From positions 248,001 to 312,000 of the forward strand of contig CAIUGM010000014.1 of the NCBI GenBank assembly GCA_903898675.1: DNA of 64,000 bases, in the 5' to 3' direction. The translations under genes and the position numbers were made by a program. Source of the DNA: an uncultured Verrucomicrobiota bacterium. GTDB taxonomy: Bacteria > Verrucomicrobiota > Verrucomicrobiia > Opitutales > Opitutaceae. The notes under the pieces were generated by a model. It searched no databases and was not told the DNA's origin. It saw nothing but the letters and a program-made list of their open reading frames with translations. Shown here piece by piece: positions 27,713 through 36,028 of the stretch (positions within the stretch are counted from its first letter, which is position 1; every line of letters begins with the position of its first letter).

Positions 27713-27933
27713 GAGTTCGATCGAAAGTGCTTTCTACCCCCAGATGTGAGCCGGTGCAAAACCGCGACGAATCGAACGACGCCCGGGAAGTCCAAGGCCT
27801 GCCTCGTTTCGGCCGGAAAACTCCGCTCACGCTTTGAATCAAGCCGGTTTTCCCAAAGATTGGCTTTCGCCTTTGGTCCCTTTCATCCGAGCCGGTTAAC
27901 CGGCTGATCAACCCCCCGCCGGCAGTCTCACTC

Positions 27934-30363
27934 ATGACCCCTCCCAAAACAATCCTCGGTGCTTTTCTTGTCGTCTCAACCTTATTGCTCTGCGGCCCGA
28001 TCGTCGCGGCGGGAGGCGGGATCGACCCGCGCGGGCCGATTGACAATCCCGGCATGACCGTGACGGTCGACGCGTCAGGCGTGCACACGAGCGGCTACGA
28101 CTACCATCCGGCCGGAGCCAAACCCGCGCCCTGGCAGGCCAAGTGGATCTGGCTGGGCGACGGTCAGCCCTCCGTCGCAATGTTCCGCAAGGAGGTTGTC
28201 CTGAGCGAGGCGCCCCAGTCCGTGCGCGCGTGGCTGACGGCGGACGCGAAGTACCGCCTCTACATCAACGGCCGGCTCGTGGCGCGCGGGCCGGTGGACC
28301 AGGGTCGTGATTATTTTGGCGGCGGCACCGGGCGCTGGTTCTACGATGGGCGCGACCTGACCCCCTACTTCACCAAGGGTCGGAACGTCATCGCGGCGGA
28401 AGTATTCCGGGAGTGGCCGATCAACTTCACCGTGTCGCGCGGACCGGGTTTTCTCTTCGAAGCGGAGATCAGCGCAAGCGGACAGAAGACGACGGTCGCT
28501 TCGGATGCCAGCTGGCACTCGCTGGTGGCGGCGCAATTTCCCAACGCCAGCACCTATGCTCCGGGCAGTGAGCCTACTGGCTGGCGGTTGGCGGGCTTTG
28601 ACGATTCGGCGTGGCCGGCCAGCCGCGAGGTGAAGGACCTCTGGGCGCCGCTGGTGCCGAGCGAGATTCCACCATTAATGGAGGCGCGTTATCCCGTGCT
28701 GCGCTACGAGGGACTGCCGGAGAACAAGACCTTCACCCACGACGGTAGCTTCAAGATCGTGTTCGACCGGGTCCTGAGCGCGTACCCGACCCTGAAGTTC
28801 AAGGGCGGCAAAGGCGCGGTGGTGACGATCAAGGGCGAGCATGCCGCGAAGGTGTTGTTGGATGGCGGAGAACACTGTTTCGAATTTCCCTACATGACGG
28901 AAGTCGTGCCAGCCTACACGGTCACCCTCACCCAAGTCACCGAACCGGTGGAAATCCTCGAGGCCGGCGCCAACTTCACCTCGCAGCCGCTCGACTACAA
29001 GGGCGCGTTCGAATGCAGCGACCCCGCTCTCAACCACATTTGGAACGTCTCGCGCTGGGCCGTGCAGATCTGCCTGCAGACCCATCACCTGGATTCGCCG
29101 AACCACCAGGAGCCGATCAGCGACCCGGGTGATTACGTCATTGAATCCGTGGTCAACGATTACGCCTTCGCCCAACCCTGGCTCACGCGGCAGGACGTCC
29201 GGAAGTTTGCGTGGCTGTTGAAGGACGAGCACTACCACAACTTTCACACCAGCTATTCCATCGGGTGGCTGCAGATGCTGATGGATTACTACCGTTTCAC
29301 CGGCGACAAGTCGCTGGTGGTGGAGATGGCGCCGTACGTCCACGAATTGATGGACACCTACGCAACGTGGCGCGGAAAGAACGGCATCCTGTCCGAAGCG
29401 CCCAACTACATGTTCATGGACTGGGTGACCATTGGCGGTTTCCCGTGCCACCATCCGCCGTCGGTGATCGGCCAGGGTTACCTCACGGCATTTTATTATC
29501 ACGGCCTGGACCTGGCCGCGCAGGTGGCGACACTCACCGGCGATGCGGCGCGGGCGGAAAAATATGCCGCGCTCCGCGGCGAGATCGCCACGGCTTTCAA
29601 CCGGGAACTCTGGGTCGCGGACAAGGGGCTCTACCGCGACGGCAAACCATTCGTGACCTCGGTGAAGCCCTATGACTGGCTCCCGGCCGATAAGGACATC
29701 GAAACTTTCAGTCCCCACGTAAACATGCTGGCCGTGCTTTATGATCTCGCGCCGAAAGCACGGCAAAGTGCCATCGTCGATCGGGTGATGTCCGAGAAAC
29801 CGCTGAACACCCAGCCGTGGTTCATGTTTTGGATTTTTCAGGCCATCGACCACGCGGGGAAGTTCGAGCAATACGGCACCGCCCAGATGCGGCGCTGGCA
29901 TGTCGTGCCGGAAACCCAGTCCTTCCTTGAAATGTGGGACAGCGGCGACCTGAGTCACGGCTGGTGTTCCGCGCCGCTGGTGCAAATGTCCGGCCGGGTG
30001 CTCGGCGTGGAGCCGGCTTCGCCCGGTTTCGACACCATAGCCATCCGCCCGCAACCCGGCGATCTCACCTGGGCCAAGGGCCGCGTCCCGACGCCGCACG
30101 GTGACGTGGCGGTATCGTGGACGATCGCAGCGGAGAAATTCACCCTCGACGTGACCGTGCCGGCCGGCGCCCAGGCGGCCATCACCTTGCCGACTGACCG
30201 TTTCAAGGGATCCGCGCCGGCGACTTCCGGATCGGACGGCAACCAGGCGACGCCGAAAATCACGATGAACGGCAAAGAGGTCGGCCCAACCATTCAAGTG
30301 CCGGCCGGGCAATATCACTTTGAGCTTATCGGCAAATTACAGACTACGGAAACTGCCCGATAA
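27934..30363 (+). CDS. Alpha-L-rhamnosidase, GH78
   Basis: An 809-residue exported enzyme that would hydrolyse terminal alpha-L-rhamnose. It has a signal peptide (about 1-26), then N-terminal beta-sandwich domains: 'PWQAKWIWLGDGQPSVAMFR' and 'ADAKYRLYINGRLVARGP' are typical of the rhamnosidase N domain. The (alpha/alpha)6 barrel contains 'QTHHLDSPNHQEPISDPGDY' at the place of the family's acidic catalytic region, then 'SHGWCSAPLVQMSGRVLGV'. A beta-sandwich C domain closes the protein and ends much like the truncated gene at the left edge. The region upstream carries copy D of the regulatory element. Confidence 0.9.
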   Translation: MTPPKTILGAFLVVSTLLLCGPIVAAGGGIDPRGPIDNPGMTVTVDASGVHTSGYDYHPAGAKPAPWQAKWIWLGDGQPSVAMFRKEVVLSEAPQSVRAWLTADAKYRLYINGRLVARGPVDQGRDYFGGGTGRWFYDGRDLTPYFTKGRNVIAAEVFREWPINFTVSRGPGFLFEAEISASGQKTTVASDASWHSLVAAQFPNASTYAPGSEPTGWRLAGFDDSAWPASREVKDLWAPLVPSEIPPLMEARYPVLRYEGLPENKTFTHDGSFKIVFDRVLSAYPTLKFKGGKGAVVTIKGEHAAKVLLDGGEHCFEFPYMTEVVPAYTVTLTQVTEPVEILEAGANFTSQPLDYKGAFECSDPALNHIWNVSRWAVQICLQTHHLDSPNHQEPISDPGDYVIESVVNDYAFAQPWLTRQDVRKFAWLLKDEHYHNFHTSYSIGWLQMLMDYYRFTGDKSLVVEMAPYVHELMDTYATWRGKNGILSEAPNYMFMDWVTIGGFPCHHPPSVIGQGYLTAFYYHGLDLAAQVATLTGDAARAEKYAALRGEIATAFNRELWVADKGLYRDGKPFVTSVKPYDWLPADKDIETFSPHVNMLAVLYDLAPKARQSAIVDRVMSEKPLNTQPWFMFWIFQAIDHAGKFEQYGTAQMRRWHVVPETQSFLEMWDSGDLSHGWCSAPLVQMSGRVLGVEPASPGFDTIAIRPQPGDLTWAKGRVPTPHGDVAVSWTIAAEKFTLDVTVPAGAQAAITLPTDRFKGSAPATSGSDGNQATPKITMNGKEVGPTIQVPAGQYHFELIGKLQTTETAR

Positions 30364-30597
30364 AGTCAGCCAAACTGCCCGGGAAGCAAGGCGCAGCGAA
30401 AGAATCCTGCCGTACAGCCTGGGGAAAATCTTTCAGGTCTGATACCGATTCATGGGTTTTTAAACTAAATGGGAGCGTCTTTAAACGACGGCGTCGACCT
30501 GCGCGAAGCCGAGGACGCGAGATTGCAGCGGCGGACGGACATCGAGTTAAAAAAATCGGCGCATTCTCGCGCTCCAACGCGACTACACTCCCCACCC

Positions 30598-30663
30598 TCA
30601 ATTCGACCTCAGCGCCTCGATCGGATTCACCTTAATCTCGCGGCAGGCGGGGCCGGGGCCGGC
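30598..30663 (-). pseudogene. Remnant of an FtsX/MacB-type ABC permease C-terminus
   Basis: The minus strand reads 'PACREIKVNPIEALRSN' then TGA at 30598. That is the standard last segment of ADOP/MacB-type permeases (PA-R-A-x-x-V-[DN]-P-x-x-A-L-R). Nothing before it continues the membrane protein, so only the gene's end survives. It lies in the 378-bp gene-free stretch 30364-30741. That stretch also holds a degenerate trace of the GIY-YIG-type repeat near 30388-30408 and nothing else that I can support. Confidence 0.6.
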
Positions 30664-30741
30664 TCCGAGAATTAAGATTCACCTCCTGAGATTGAACCGC
30701 CAACCTGCCGGTCCATAAATCCGCCGGCCCCGGCAAACTCC

Positions 30742-32391
30742 ATGATATCCTCATTTATCGTTTCAATCGGAAAACCCTGGCGCACTTTGCTTGTGGCAAG
30801 CGTCCTTTGCTCCGGCGCCCTGGTCGCCGCGGCGGCAGACGCTCCGCCGATTCCGCGGCTCGTGCAGCAGGACGGACGCTACGCACTGTTCGTCGACAAC
30901 GCGCCATACTTGATGCTGGCCGCGCAGGTGAACAATTCCAGCGGCTGGCCGGGCGTGCTGTCCAAGGTCTGGCCCGCCATGGCCGACCTGCATGCCAACA
31001 CCGTCCTGATCCCCGTCTACTGGGATCAGGTTGAGCGCAAGGAGGGTGAGTTCGACTTCAGCGTGGTGGATGCCCTGATCACTGGGGCCCGCAGCCACCA
31101 GTTGCACCTCGTGCTGCTTTGGTTTGCGACGTGGAAGAATGGCAACCAGCACTACATGCCCGCTTGGATGAAACAGGACCCGGTCCGCTATCCCCGCCTG
31201 ATCGACGCGCATGGCGAGACCGTGGATTCACCCTCGCCCTTTGGCGCGGCCACGCTCGCGGCCGACATGAAGGCCTTTGCCGCGTTCATGGGCCACCTGA
31301 AGGCCGTGGACGCGCAACGCACGGTGCTCATGGTCCAGGTGGAGAACGAATCCGGCACCTGGGAATGTCCCCGCGACTACTCGCCGGAAGCGCAAAAGCG
31401 CTTTGCCGAACCGGTGCCGACCGCGGTGCTCAAGGCCATGAACAAGCCAGCTGGTGGATCCTGGACGGAGCTCTTCGGCCCCGAGGGCGAGGTGTTCTTT
31501 CACGCGTGGGCGGTGGCCAGCTTCATTGGCCAGGTCGCAGCGGCGGGCAAGGCGGTCTACCCGCTGCCGCTCTACGCCAACGCCGCTCAGCGCGATATCA
31601 TGAAACCGAGCAGCCCGGGAAACTACGGCAACGGCGGGCCGACGGATAACGTCATCCCGATCTGGAAGGCGGCGGCCCCGGCCCTCGATATGGTTTGTCC
31701 TGACAACTACAACACGGACACCGCCGCGTACATCAAGGCGCTGCAGGTGTACCGGCGCGAGGACAACGCCTTGTTCATTCCCGAGACCGGTGGCAGCCCG
31801 CGGTTCCTCTTCTTTGCCCTCGGCACCCAAGCCATCGGGTTTTCGCCGTTCGGCATGGACTACACCAAGGACTACGTCGTGCCGGAGGGCGTGCGCCCGA
31901 AGGACGATCTGCTCCACCCGTGGGCGCTTACCGGCACCCACAAGTTTCTCGCGCCGTGGATCGCCGGCTACCGCGTCATCAACCCGATGGCGCGGGAGAT
32001 CGCCCGCTGGAACTTCGAGGGCAAGCTCCAGGCCGTCGCCGAGGAACCCGGCCAGGTCACGCAGACGCTTTCCTTCGGGGCCTGGGACGTGTCCGTCTCC
32101 TACGGCGTCTGGGCACGTTACGCCCGTCCGGCGGGCAACCCGCAACCCATCGGCAGCGCGCTGGTCGTCCAGCTCGGCGAGAACCAGTTTCTCGTAACCG
32201 GCTTTTATTCGCGGATTGATTTCAAGCCGGTCGAACCGGGGAAGCACCGCCAGTTTCTTCGGGTCGAAGAAGGAGCCTATGAAAATGGCGAATTCAAGGT
32301 CGTGCGGGAATTGAACGGCGACCAGACAGATGGCGGCCTCGACTTCATCGCCGAGCCGCTCGTTTTGCGCGTCACCATTTCGGCCTACTAG
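30742..32391 (+). CDS. GH35-like beta-galactosidase with DUF5597 C-terminal domain
   Basis: A 549-residue exported clan-A glycosidase. A signal peptide (about 1-33) is followed by a TIM barrel: 'MADLHANTVLIPVYWDQVER', the acid/base motif 'MVQVENESG' (Glu203 likely) and the candidate nucleophile in 'ALFIPETGGSPRF'. The C-terminal beta domain resembles DUF5597, which accompanies GH35/GanA-like enzymes. It probably removes terminal beta-galactose. Related enzymes can act on other sugars. It is the last gene of the glycan region and follows GH78 after a gap containing a permease remnant. Confidence 0.85.
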   Translation: MISSFIVSIGKPWRTLLVASVLCSGALVAAAADAPPIPRLVQQDGRYALFVDNAPYLMLAAQVNNSSGWPGVLSKVWPAMADLHANTVLIPVYWDQVERKEGEFDFSVVDALITGARSHQLHLVLLWFATWKNGNQHYMPAWMKQDPVRYPRLIDAHGETVDSPSPFGAATLAADMKAFAAFMGHLKAVDAQRTVLMVQVENESGTWECPRDYSPEAQKRFAEPVPTAVLKAMNKPAGGSWTELFGPEGEVFFHAWAVASFIGQVAAAGKAVYPLPLYANAAQRDIMKPSSPGNYGNGGPTDNVIPIWKAAAPALDMVCPDNYNTDTAAYIKALQVYRREDNALFIPETGGSPRFLFFALGTQAIGFSPFGMDYTKDYVVPEGVRPKDDLLHPWALTGTHKFLAPWIAGYRVINPMAREIARWNFEGKLQAVAEEPGQVTQTLSFGAWDVSVSYGVWARYARPAGNPQPIGSALVVQLGENQFLVTGFYSRIDFKPVEPGKHRQFLRVEEGAYENGEFKVVRELNGDQTDGGLDFIAEPLVLRVTISAY

Positions 32392-32489
32392 TCCGGGTTT
32401 GAATAAACAACCTGAAAGGTATTCGGCCTATGATGCCCCAGGTAAATCGGGGCGCTCATTTCCCTTACAGTTATTTGTGCGACACCACA

Positions 32490-32798
32490 CTAGTGAGTTA
32501 ACTTTATACCCGTTTCAAGAGAGAGATAGCGCATTTCCCGAGCCAATCGCATTACCGCCATAATACATGGCCGATCAGCCTCGATCGAGTACACAACGCA
32601 ATATGGGAAACGGTCGCTGAAAAGCCTACGGGCAGGAGCCTCGAACTCTCGAAACAAGTGTGGTCGATCGCCAATTTCGTTAATCACTTGCTCCATCTCA
32701 CGATAGAAACGAATCCCCAACTCAGGGCTGATCCCGGCATAATAACGGACCGCTTCACGAAGCTCCTCATGGGCCTGCTGGGTTATGAGCAGATTCAT
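32490..32798 (-). CDS. RelE/ParE-family toxin
   Basis: A 102-residue protein beginning MNLLITQQAHEELREAV at 32798. Its ATG overlaps the antitoxin stop in an ATGA arrangement, which decides the start over upstream alternatives. It has the compact RelE/ParE fold signature: an N-terminal helix pair ('ELGIRFYREMEQVINEI'), then 'RLFSDRFPYCVVYSIEADRP' and 'IMAVMRLAREMRYL' strands. ParE members poison gyrase and RelE members cleave mRNA on ribosomes. I cannot tell which applies. Confidence 0.88.
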   Translation of the reverse strand: MNLLITQQAHEELREAVRYYAGISPELGIRFYREMEQVINEIGDRPHLFREFEAPARRLFSDRFPYCVVYSIEADRPCIMAVMRLAREMRYLSLETGIKLTH

Positions 32799-33034
32799 AG
32801 GCCAGCGATTTTTTTGATTTCTGCCAAAGACTGCTCGATTGGAAAACATCGATGCTGGGCTTCTTTGCTTTGCAGTTCTACAACACGACGACGGGTTTCA
32901 CGCAGGCAATACTGCTCGCTTTGCGGCGCCAAGTCGCCCAAAGCACCCAGCAAAATTCTCTCGACCAACTCGGCCCGCAGTTCCTGCGGAAACTGCCTAC
33001 ATTCTTCAACAAGCTGGTCCAAACTCATCGCCAT
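32795..33034 (-). CDS. Addiction-module antitoxin (TIGR02574-like)
   Basis: A 79-residue acidic protein, MAMSLDQLVEECRQFP..., matching the 'putative addiction module component' family, with 'ELRAELVERILLGAL' and a C-terminal 'SLAEIKKIAGL'. An ATG at 33028 is an alternative start. It precedes and overlaps the ParE-like toxin by 4 bp, which implies translational coupling. It would neutralise the toxin and probably repress the pair. Confidence 0.85.
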   Translation of the reverse strand: MAMSLDQLVEECRQFPQELRAELVERILLGALGDLAPQSEQYCLRETRRRVVELQSKEAQHRCFPIEQSLAEIKKIAGL

Positions 33035-33122
33035 GCTTCAAAAATGCGGAGGCGAAGATATTTTTCAATCTTCACTTTTGAGAATCACGAGAATGCGGTG
33101 ACTAGCGCCTTAGTGTGAGACT

Positions 33123-33305
33123 CTATCCACCTGTCGCCTCGGCAAAGTGGTCAACCCGGCCCGGCCATGTGATCCTCGCCTGCTCAACCGAAGGCATCCT
33201 CATATCGGTCATGACAACTTTCACGCGATCTTGGTTCGCGCGGTAGAGCGCGAGGCCGCTAACCCCGTTATCCGCGGCCAAGGCACGGTAGCCGCTGAAC
33301 TCCAG
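33123..33305 (-). pseudogene. Remnant of a response-regulator receiver domain
   Basis: A 60-codon open block on the minus strand reads 'LEFSGYRALAADNGVSGLAL' then 'YRANQDRVKVVMTDMRMP'. This is the middle of a CheY-like receiver domain, including the phospho-accepting Asp of 'MTDMRMP'. The usual 'MDG' turn and the rest of the domain are missing, and the residues after it are unrelated. Just upstream, in another frame, 'VKDDSI' recalls the acidic pocket 'VDDE', so a deletion or frameshift has occurred. It lies in the 522-bp stretch 33035-33556, which has no intact gene. Confidence 0.72.
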
Positions 33306-33556
33306 ATACTGTCATCTTTTACAGTCCTACCTACACGAGTGTGGCTCCCAGCACGATGGATTTCGTCGAACGAAGCGAGGGGCTCCCTCTCGCTTAATCT
33401 CTACGAATGTGGTGTTTCCCACCAATGGCCACACCGGTCAGGGCCAAGGGGGCTATTCGAGCGGGACGTCTCGTCCGGTCAGTTAATCCCGCAGGAGACG
33501 AAATCCAGGCCAAATTTCCTGAGATCTTCCTGAGGTTAGTAACTTCCCTCTGTAAG

Positions 33557-33631
33557 TGGTGCCCTCACGGGGAATCGAACCCCGATTTATAGAATGAGAA
33601 TCTACTGTCCTAACCGTTAGACGATGAGGGC
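33557..33631 (-). tRNA. tRNA-Glu (anticodon CTC)
   Basis: The minus strand folds into a full cloverleaf: 7-bp acceptor GCCCTCA/TGAGGGC, D arm, anticodon loop TTCTCAT giving CTC, and T arm CGGGG-TTCGATT-CCCCG. The discriminator base is A, and the 3' CCA is encoded (33557-33559). A decoder of GAG codons fits this GC-rich genome. Confidence 0.95.
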
Positions 33632-33773
33632 GAAAGTGGGATGATCAGAAAAAAGCACCGGACGGCGGTCCGTCAAGTACGCAAACGGGAAACCGGGAAA
33701 GAACAGTGGGAATGTGGAACTCAGGAATGCTGGAAACTGAGTCTGATGAGTTCCTGATTTCCAGCTTTCCCCA

Positions 33774-34193
33774 TCAGGCGTTGAAGAGCTCTTCCGGTTT
33801 GAAGAAGCGCGCGAGCTCGATCTTGGCGTTCTCGTCGGTGTCCGAGGCGTGGCAGACGTTCTTCATCATCTCGGTGCCGAAGTCGCCGCGGATCGTGCCC
33901 TTGGCGGCCTTGCGGGAGTCGGTCGGCCCGAGCAAGTCGCGGACTTTCTGCACGATACCCTCGCCTTCCAGGGCAAGCATGATGACCGGCCGGGAGCTCA
34001 TGAAGGCCTCGATCTCGGGATAAAACGGCTTGTCGGCGACATGCGCGTAGTGTTCGCGCAGCAGGGCCGGCGTCAGGCGGGCCATCTTGCAGCCCACGAC
34101 GGTGAGACCGGCGCTCTCAAAGCGATTCAGCACATTACCCACATGGCGCTGGGCCATGCAGTCGGGCTTAAAGATAACGAATGTTCTCTGCAT
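33774..34193 (-). CDS. ndk: Nucleoside diphosphate kinase
   Basis: A 139-residue cytoplasmic enzyme that balances nucleoside triphosphate pools by transferring the gamma-phosphate of ATP to NDPs through a phosphohistidine. It is full length for the family. Motifs are 'RTFVIFKPDCMAQRHVGNVL' at the start, 'LGPTDSRKAAKGTIRGDFG', and the active-site histidine in 'MMKNVCHASDTDENAKIEL', where the family usually has NxxHGSDS. It stands alone between tRNA-Glu and the photolyase operon. Confidence 0.96.
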   Translation of the reverse strand: MQRTFVIFKPDCMAQRHVGNVLNRFESAGLTVVGCKMARLTPALLREHYAHVADKPFYPEIEAFMSSRPVIMLALEGEGIVQKVRDLLGPTDSRKAAKGTIRGDFGTEMMKNVCHASDTDENAKIELARFFKPEELFNA

Positions 34194-34346
34194 ATAAGCC
34201 GCCGACCATACAGGCGCGGCCCGCCTTGAGAAGCCTAGATTTTATTTTCGTTAAAGGCTGCGGGAGTGATGCTTGCGCCCCAGGCCGGCGCGCAAGGCAT
34301 TGGCCTGGGGAGGATTGTTCGATGTTCATCGGCGGGAAAAGTATTT

Positions 34347-34405
34347 TGTAGCCGGGGTCGCTGACCCCGGGCCGGCGCAGACCGGGCTCAGCGAGCCCGG
34401 CTACA
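34347..34405. repeat. 59-bp palindromic repeat with GTAGCC/GGCTAC ends
   Basis: Begins TGTAGCCGGGGTCGCTGACC and ends GGGCTCAGCGAGCCCGGCTACA, forming two hairpins inside terminal inverted repeats. Its GTAGCC...GGCTAC ends are shared with the repeats at 41305-41383 and 41996-42074, although the interior differs. It lies between the photolyase operon and ndk (gap 34194-34430) and may affect transcript ends. Confidence 0.7.
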
Positions 34406-34430
34406 GCGAGCAAAGCAGACGGGCCTCACT

Positions 34431-36020
34431 TTAATTCAGCCCCAGCGCCCCTTGCTCTCCGCCGGCCACCGGCGGCAGCCCGCCGTTCTTTCGCACGGCA
34501 TCGGCCTGGGTCTGGATCGCCTGCCGGTCCGCCGGGGAGAGCCGGGTGAGATTTTTCAACTGCAGCGCCATCCGCTGGTTCTTGCCGAGCAGCTGCTCGT
34601 GCCGCAGCAGGAAGTCCCAATAGAGGGTCGTAAATGGACAGGCGGTCGGGCCGGTCGTCTGGTCGGGTTTGAACCGGCAGCCGGTGCAATAGTTGCTCAT
34701 CCGCTGGATGTACTTGCCGGTGGCGACATAGGGTTTCGAGGCCATCAGGCCGCCGTCGCCGTATTGGGACATGCCGAGCGTGTTGGGCAGCTCAACCCAC
34801 TCCACGGCGTCGACGTACACCGCCAGGTACCACTCGTGGACCTGCTTGGACTGCACGCCGAGCAGGAGCGAATACAGGCCGGTCACCATCAGGCGCTGGA
34901 TGTGATGCGCGTAACCGTGCGCCAGGGTCTGCGAGATCGAGTCGTGCAGACAGGCCATCGGCACGTCCCCGGTCCAGTAAAACGCCGGCAGTTTTTCCGC
35001 CGCGCCGAGCGCATTCAGCTCCAGGTAGCCGGGCATGAAATGCCAGTAGATGCCGCGGACATATTCCCGCCAGCCGAGGATCTGCCGGATGAAGCCCTCG
35101 ACGGAGGCCAGCGGCGCCTTGCCCTGCCGATAGGCCTGCTCGGCCGCCTGCACCACCTCGCGCGGGTCGAGCAGCTTCAGATTCATCGCCGCCGCGAGCC
35201 GGGAGTGATAAAGCCAGGGCTGCACCGTCCACATGGCGTCCTGAAATTCCCCAAAGCGCGCCAGCCGGTGCGTGATGAAATCCGCCAGCGCCCGCTTCGC
35301 GTCCAGGTGCGTCACCGGCCAGCCGAACGACTCGAGCCGGCCCGGGTGCTTTGCAAATCGCCGCCCCACCAAGGCAATGACCTCCCGCGTGATGGCATCG
35401 GGCTTGAACAACACCGGCTCGGGCAAGCCGGCCGGCCCGCTCTTCGGAAAACTGCCGCGGTTGTCGTGGTCGAAGTTCCACTGCCCGCCCTCGGGCCCGC
35501 CGGCCGCATCGAGCAGGACCCCGTGCGCCCGTCGCATCTCGCGGTAGAAAAATTCCATGCGGAGCTGCTTCCGCCCCGCCGCATGGCGCTGGAAATCCGC
35601 GCGGCTGGCGTAGAAATGCCGGTCCGCCCTCACCTCCAGCGGAATCCCAGCCGCGTCGGCCACCGCCTGCAGCATCGACCCCACCCGCCAGTCGCCGGGC
35701 CCGGTCATGATGAGCCGCTGCGGCTTCAGTTCCGTGATCGCCGCGGCGAGTTCGCCGGCCAGTGAGCCCGTGTTCGCCGGGTCGTCGAGTTCGCGGTAAT
35801 GCACGGTCCGGCCGCGGGCCCGGAGTTCTTCGCGGAAATGGCGCATGGCCGAGAGAAAGACCACGATCCGCGGTTTGCCCGACCACACGTGGGTCGACTC
35901 CTCCGCCACCTCGGCCATCCACACCGCGTCATGCGCCGGATAGAATCCGTCGAACGCCGCGGACTTGACGTCCAGTTGGTCGCCGAGGACGACGACAAGG
36001 TTCCGGGTTTGCCTGCTCAT
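34431..36020 (-). CDS. Fe-S prokaryotic (6-4) photolyase/cryptochrome (FeS-BCP)
   Basis: A 529-residue cytoplasmic flavoprotein of the bacterial FeS-BCP clade, which repairs (6-4) photoproducts with blue light in characterised members. The start 'NLVVVLGDQLD' is the family signature. Cysteines fit the four Fe-S ligands: one in 'VPMACLHDSISQ', two in 'SNYCTGCRFKPD' and one in 'GPTACPFTTLYWDF'. 'GWREYVRGIYW' and 'HHIQRLMVTGLYSLLLGVQ' line the FAD pocket. It starts 8 bp after the class I photolyase gene, so both lie in one operon behind glgA. Confidence 0.92.
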   Translation of the reverse strand: MSRQTRNLVVVLGDQLDVKSAAFDGFYPAHDAVWMAEVAEESTHVWSGKPRIVVFLSAMRHFREELRARGRTVHYRELDDPANTGSLAGELAAAITELKPQRLIMTGPGDWRVGSMLQAVADAAGIPLEVRADRHFYASRADFQRHAAGRKQLRMEFFYREMRRAHGVLLDAAGGPEGGQWNFDHDNRGSFPKSGPAGLPEPVLFKPDAITREVIALVGRRFAKHPGRLESFGWPVTHLDAKRALADFITHRLARFGEFQDAMWTVQPWLYHSRLAAAMNLKLLDPREVVQAAEQAYRQGKAPLASVEGFIRQILGWREYVRGIYWHFMPGYLELNALGAAEKLPAFYWTGDVPMACLHDSISQTLAHGYAHHIQRLMVTGLYSLLLGVQSKQVHEWYLAVYVDAVEWVELPNTLGMSQYGDGGLMASKPYVATGKYIQRMSNYCTGCRFKPDQTTGPTACPFTTLYWDFLLRHEQLLGKNQRMALQLKNLTRLSPADRQAIQTQADAVRKNGGLPPVAGGEQGALGLN

Positions 36021-36028
36021 GCCCCTTA

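Noticed and set aside
30469-30675. 68-codon plus-strand frame
   Set aside because: Its second half is antisense to the permease remnant, and the rest has no support.
33407-33592. Small frame ending in 'GESNPDL'
   Set aside because: Its end is the antisense translation of tRNA-Glu, a common artefact.
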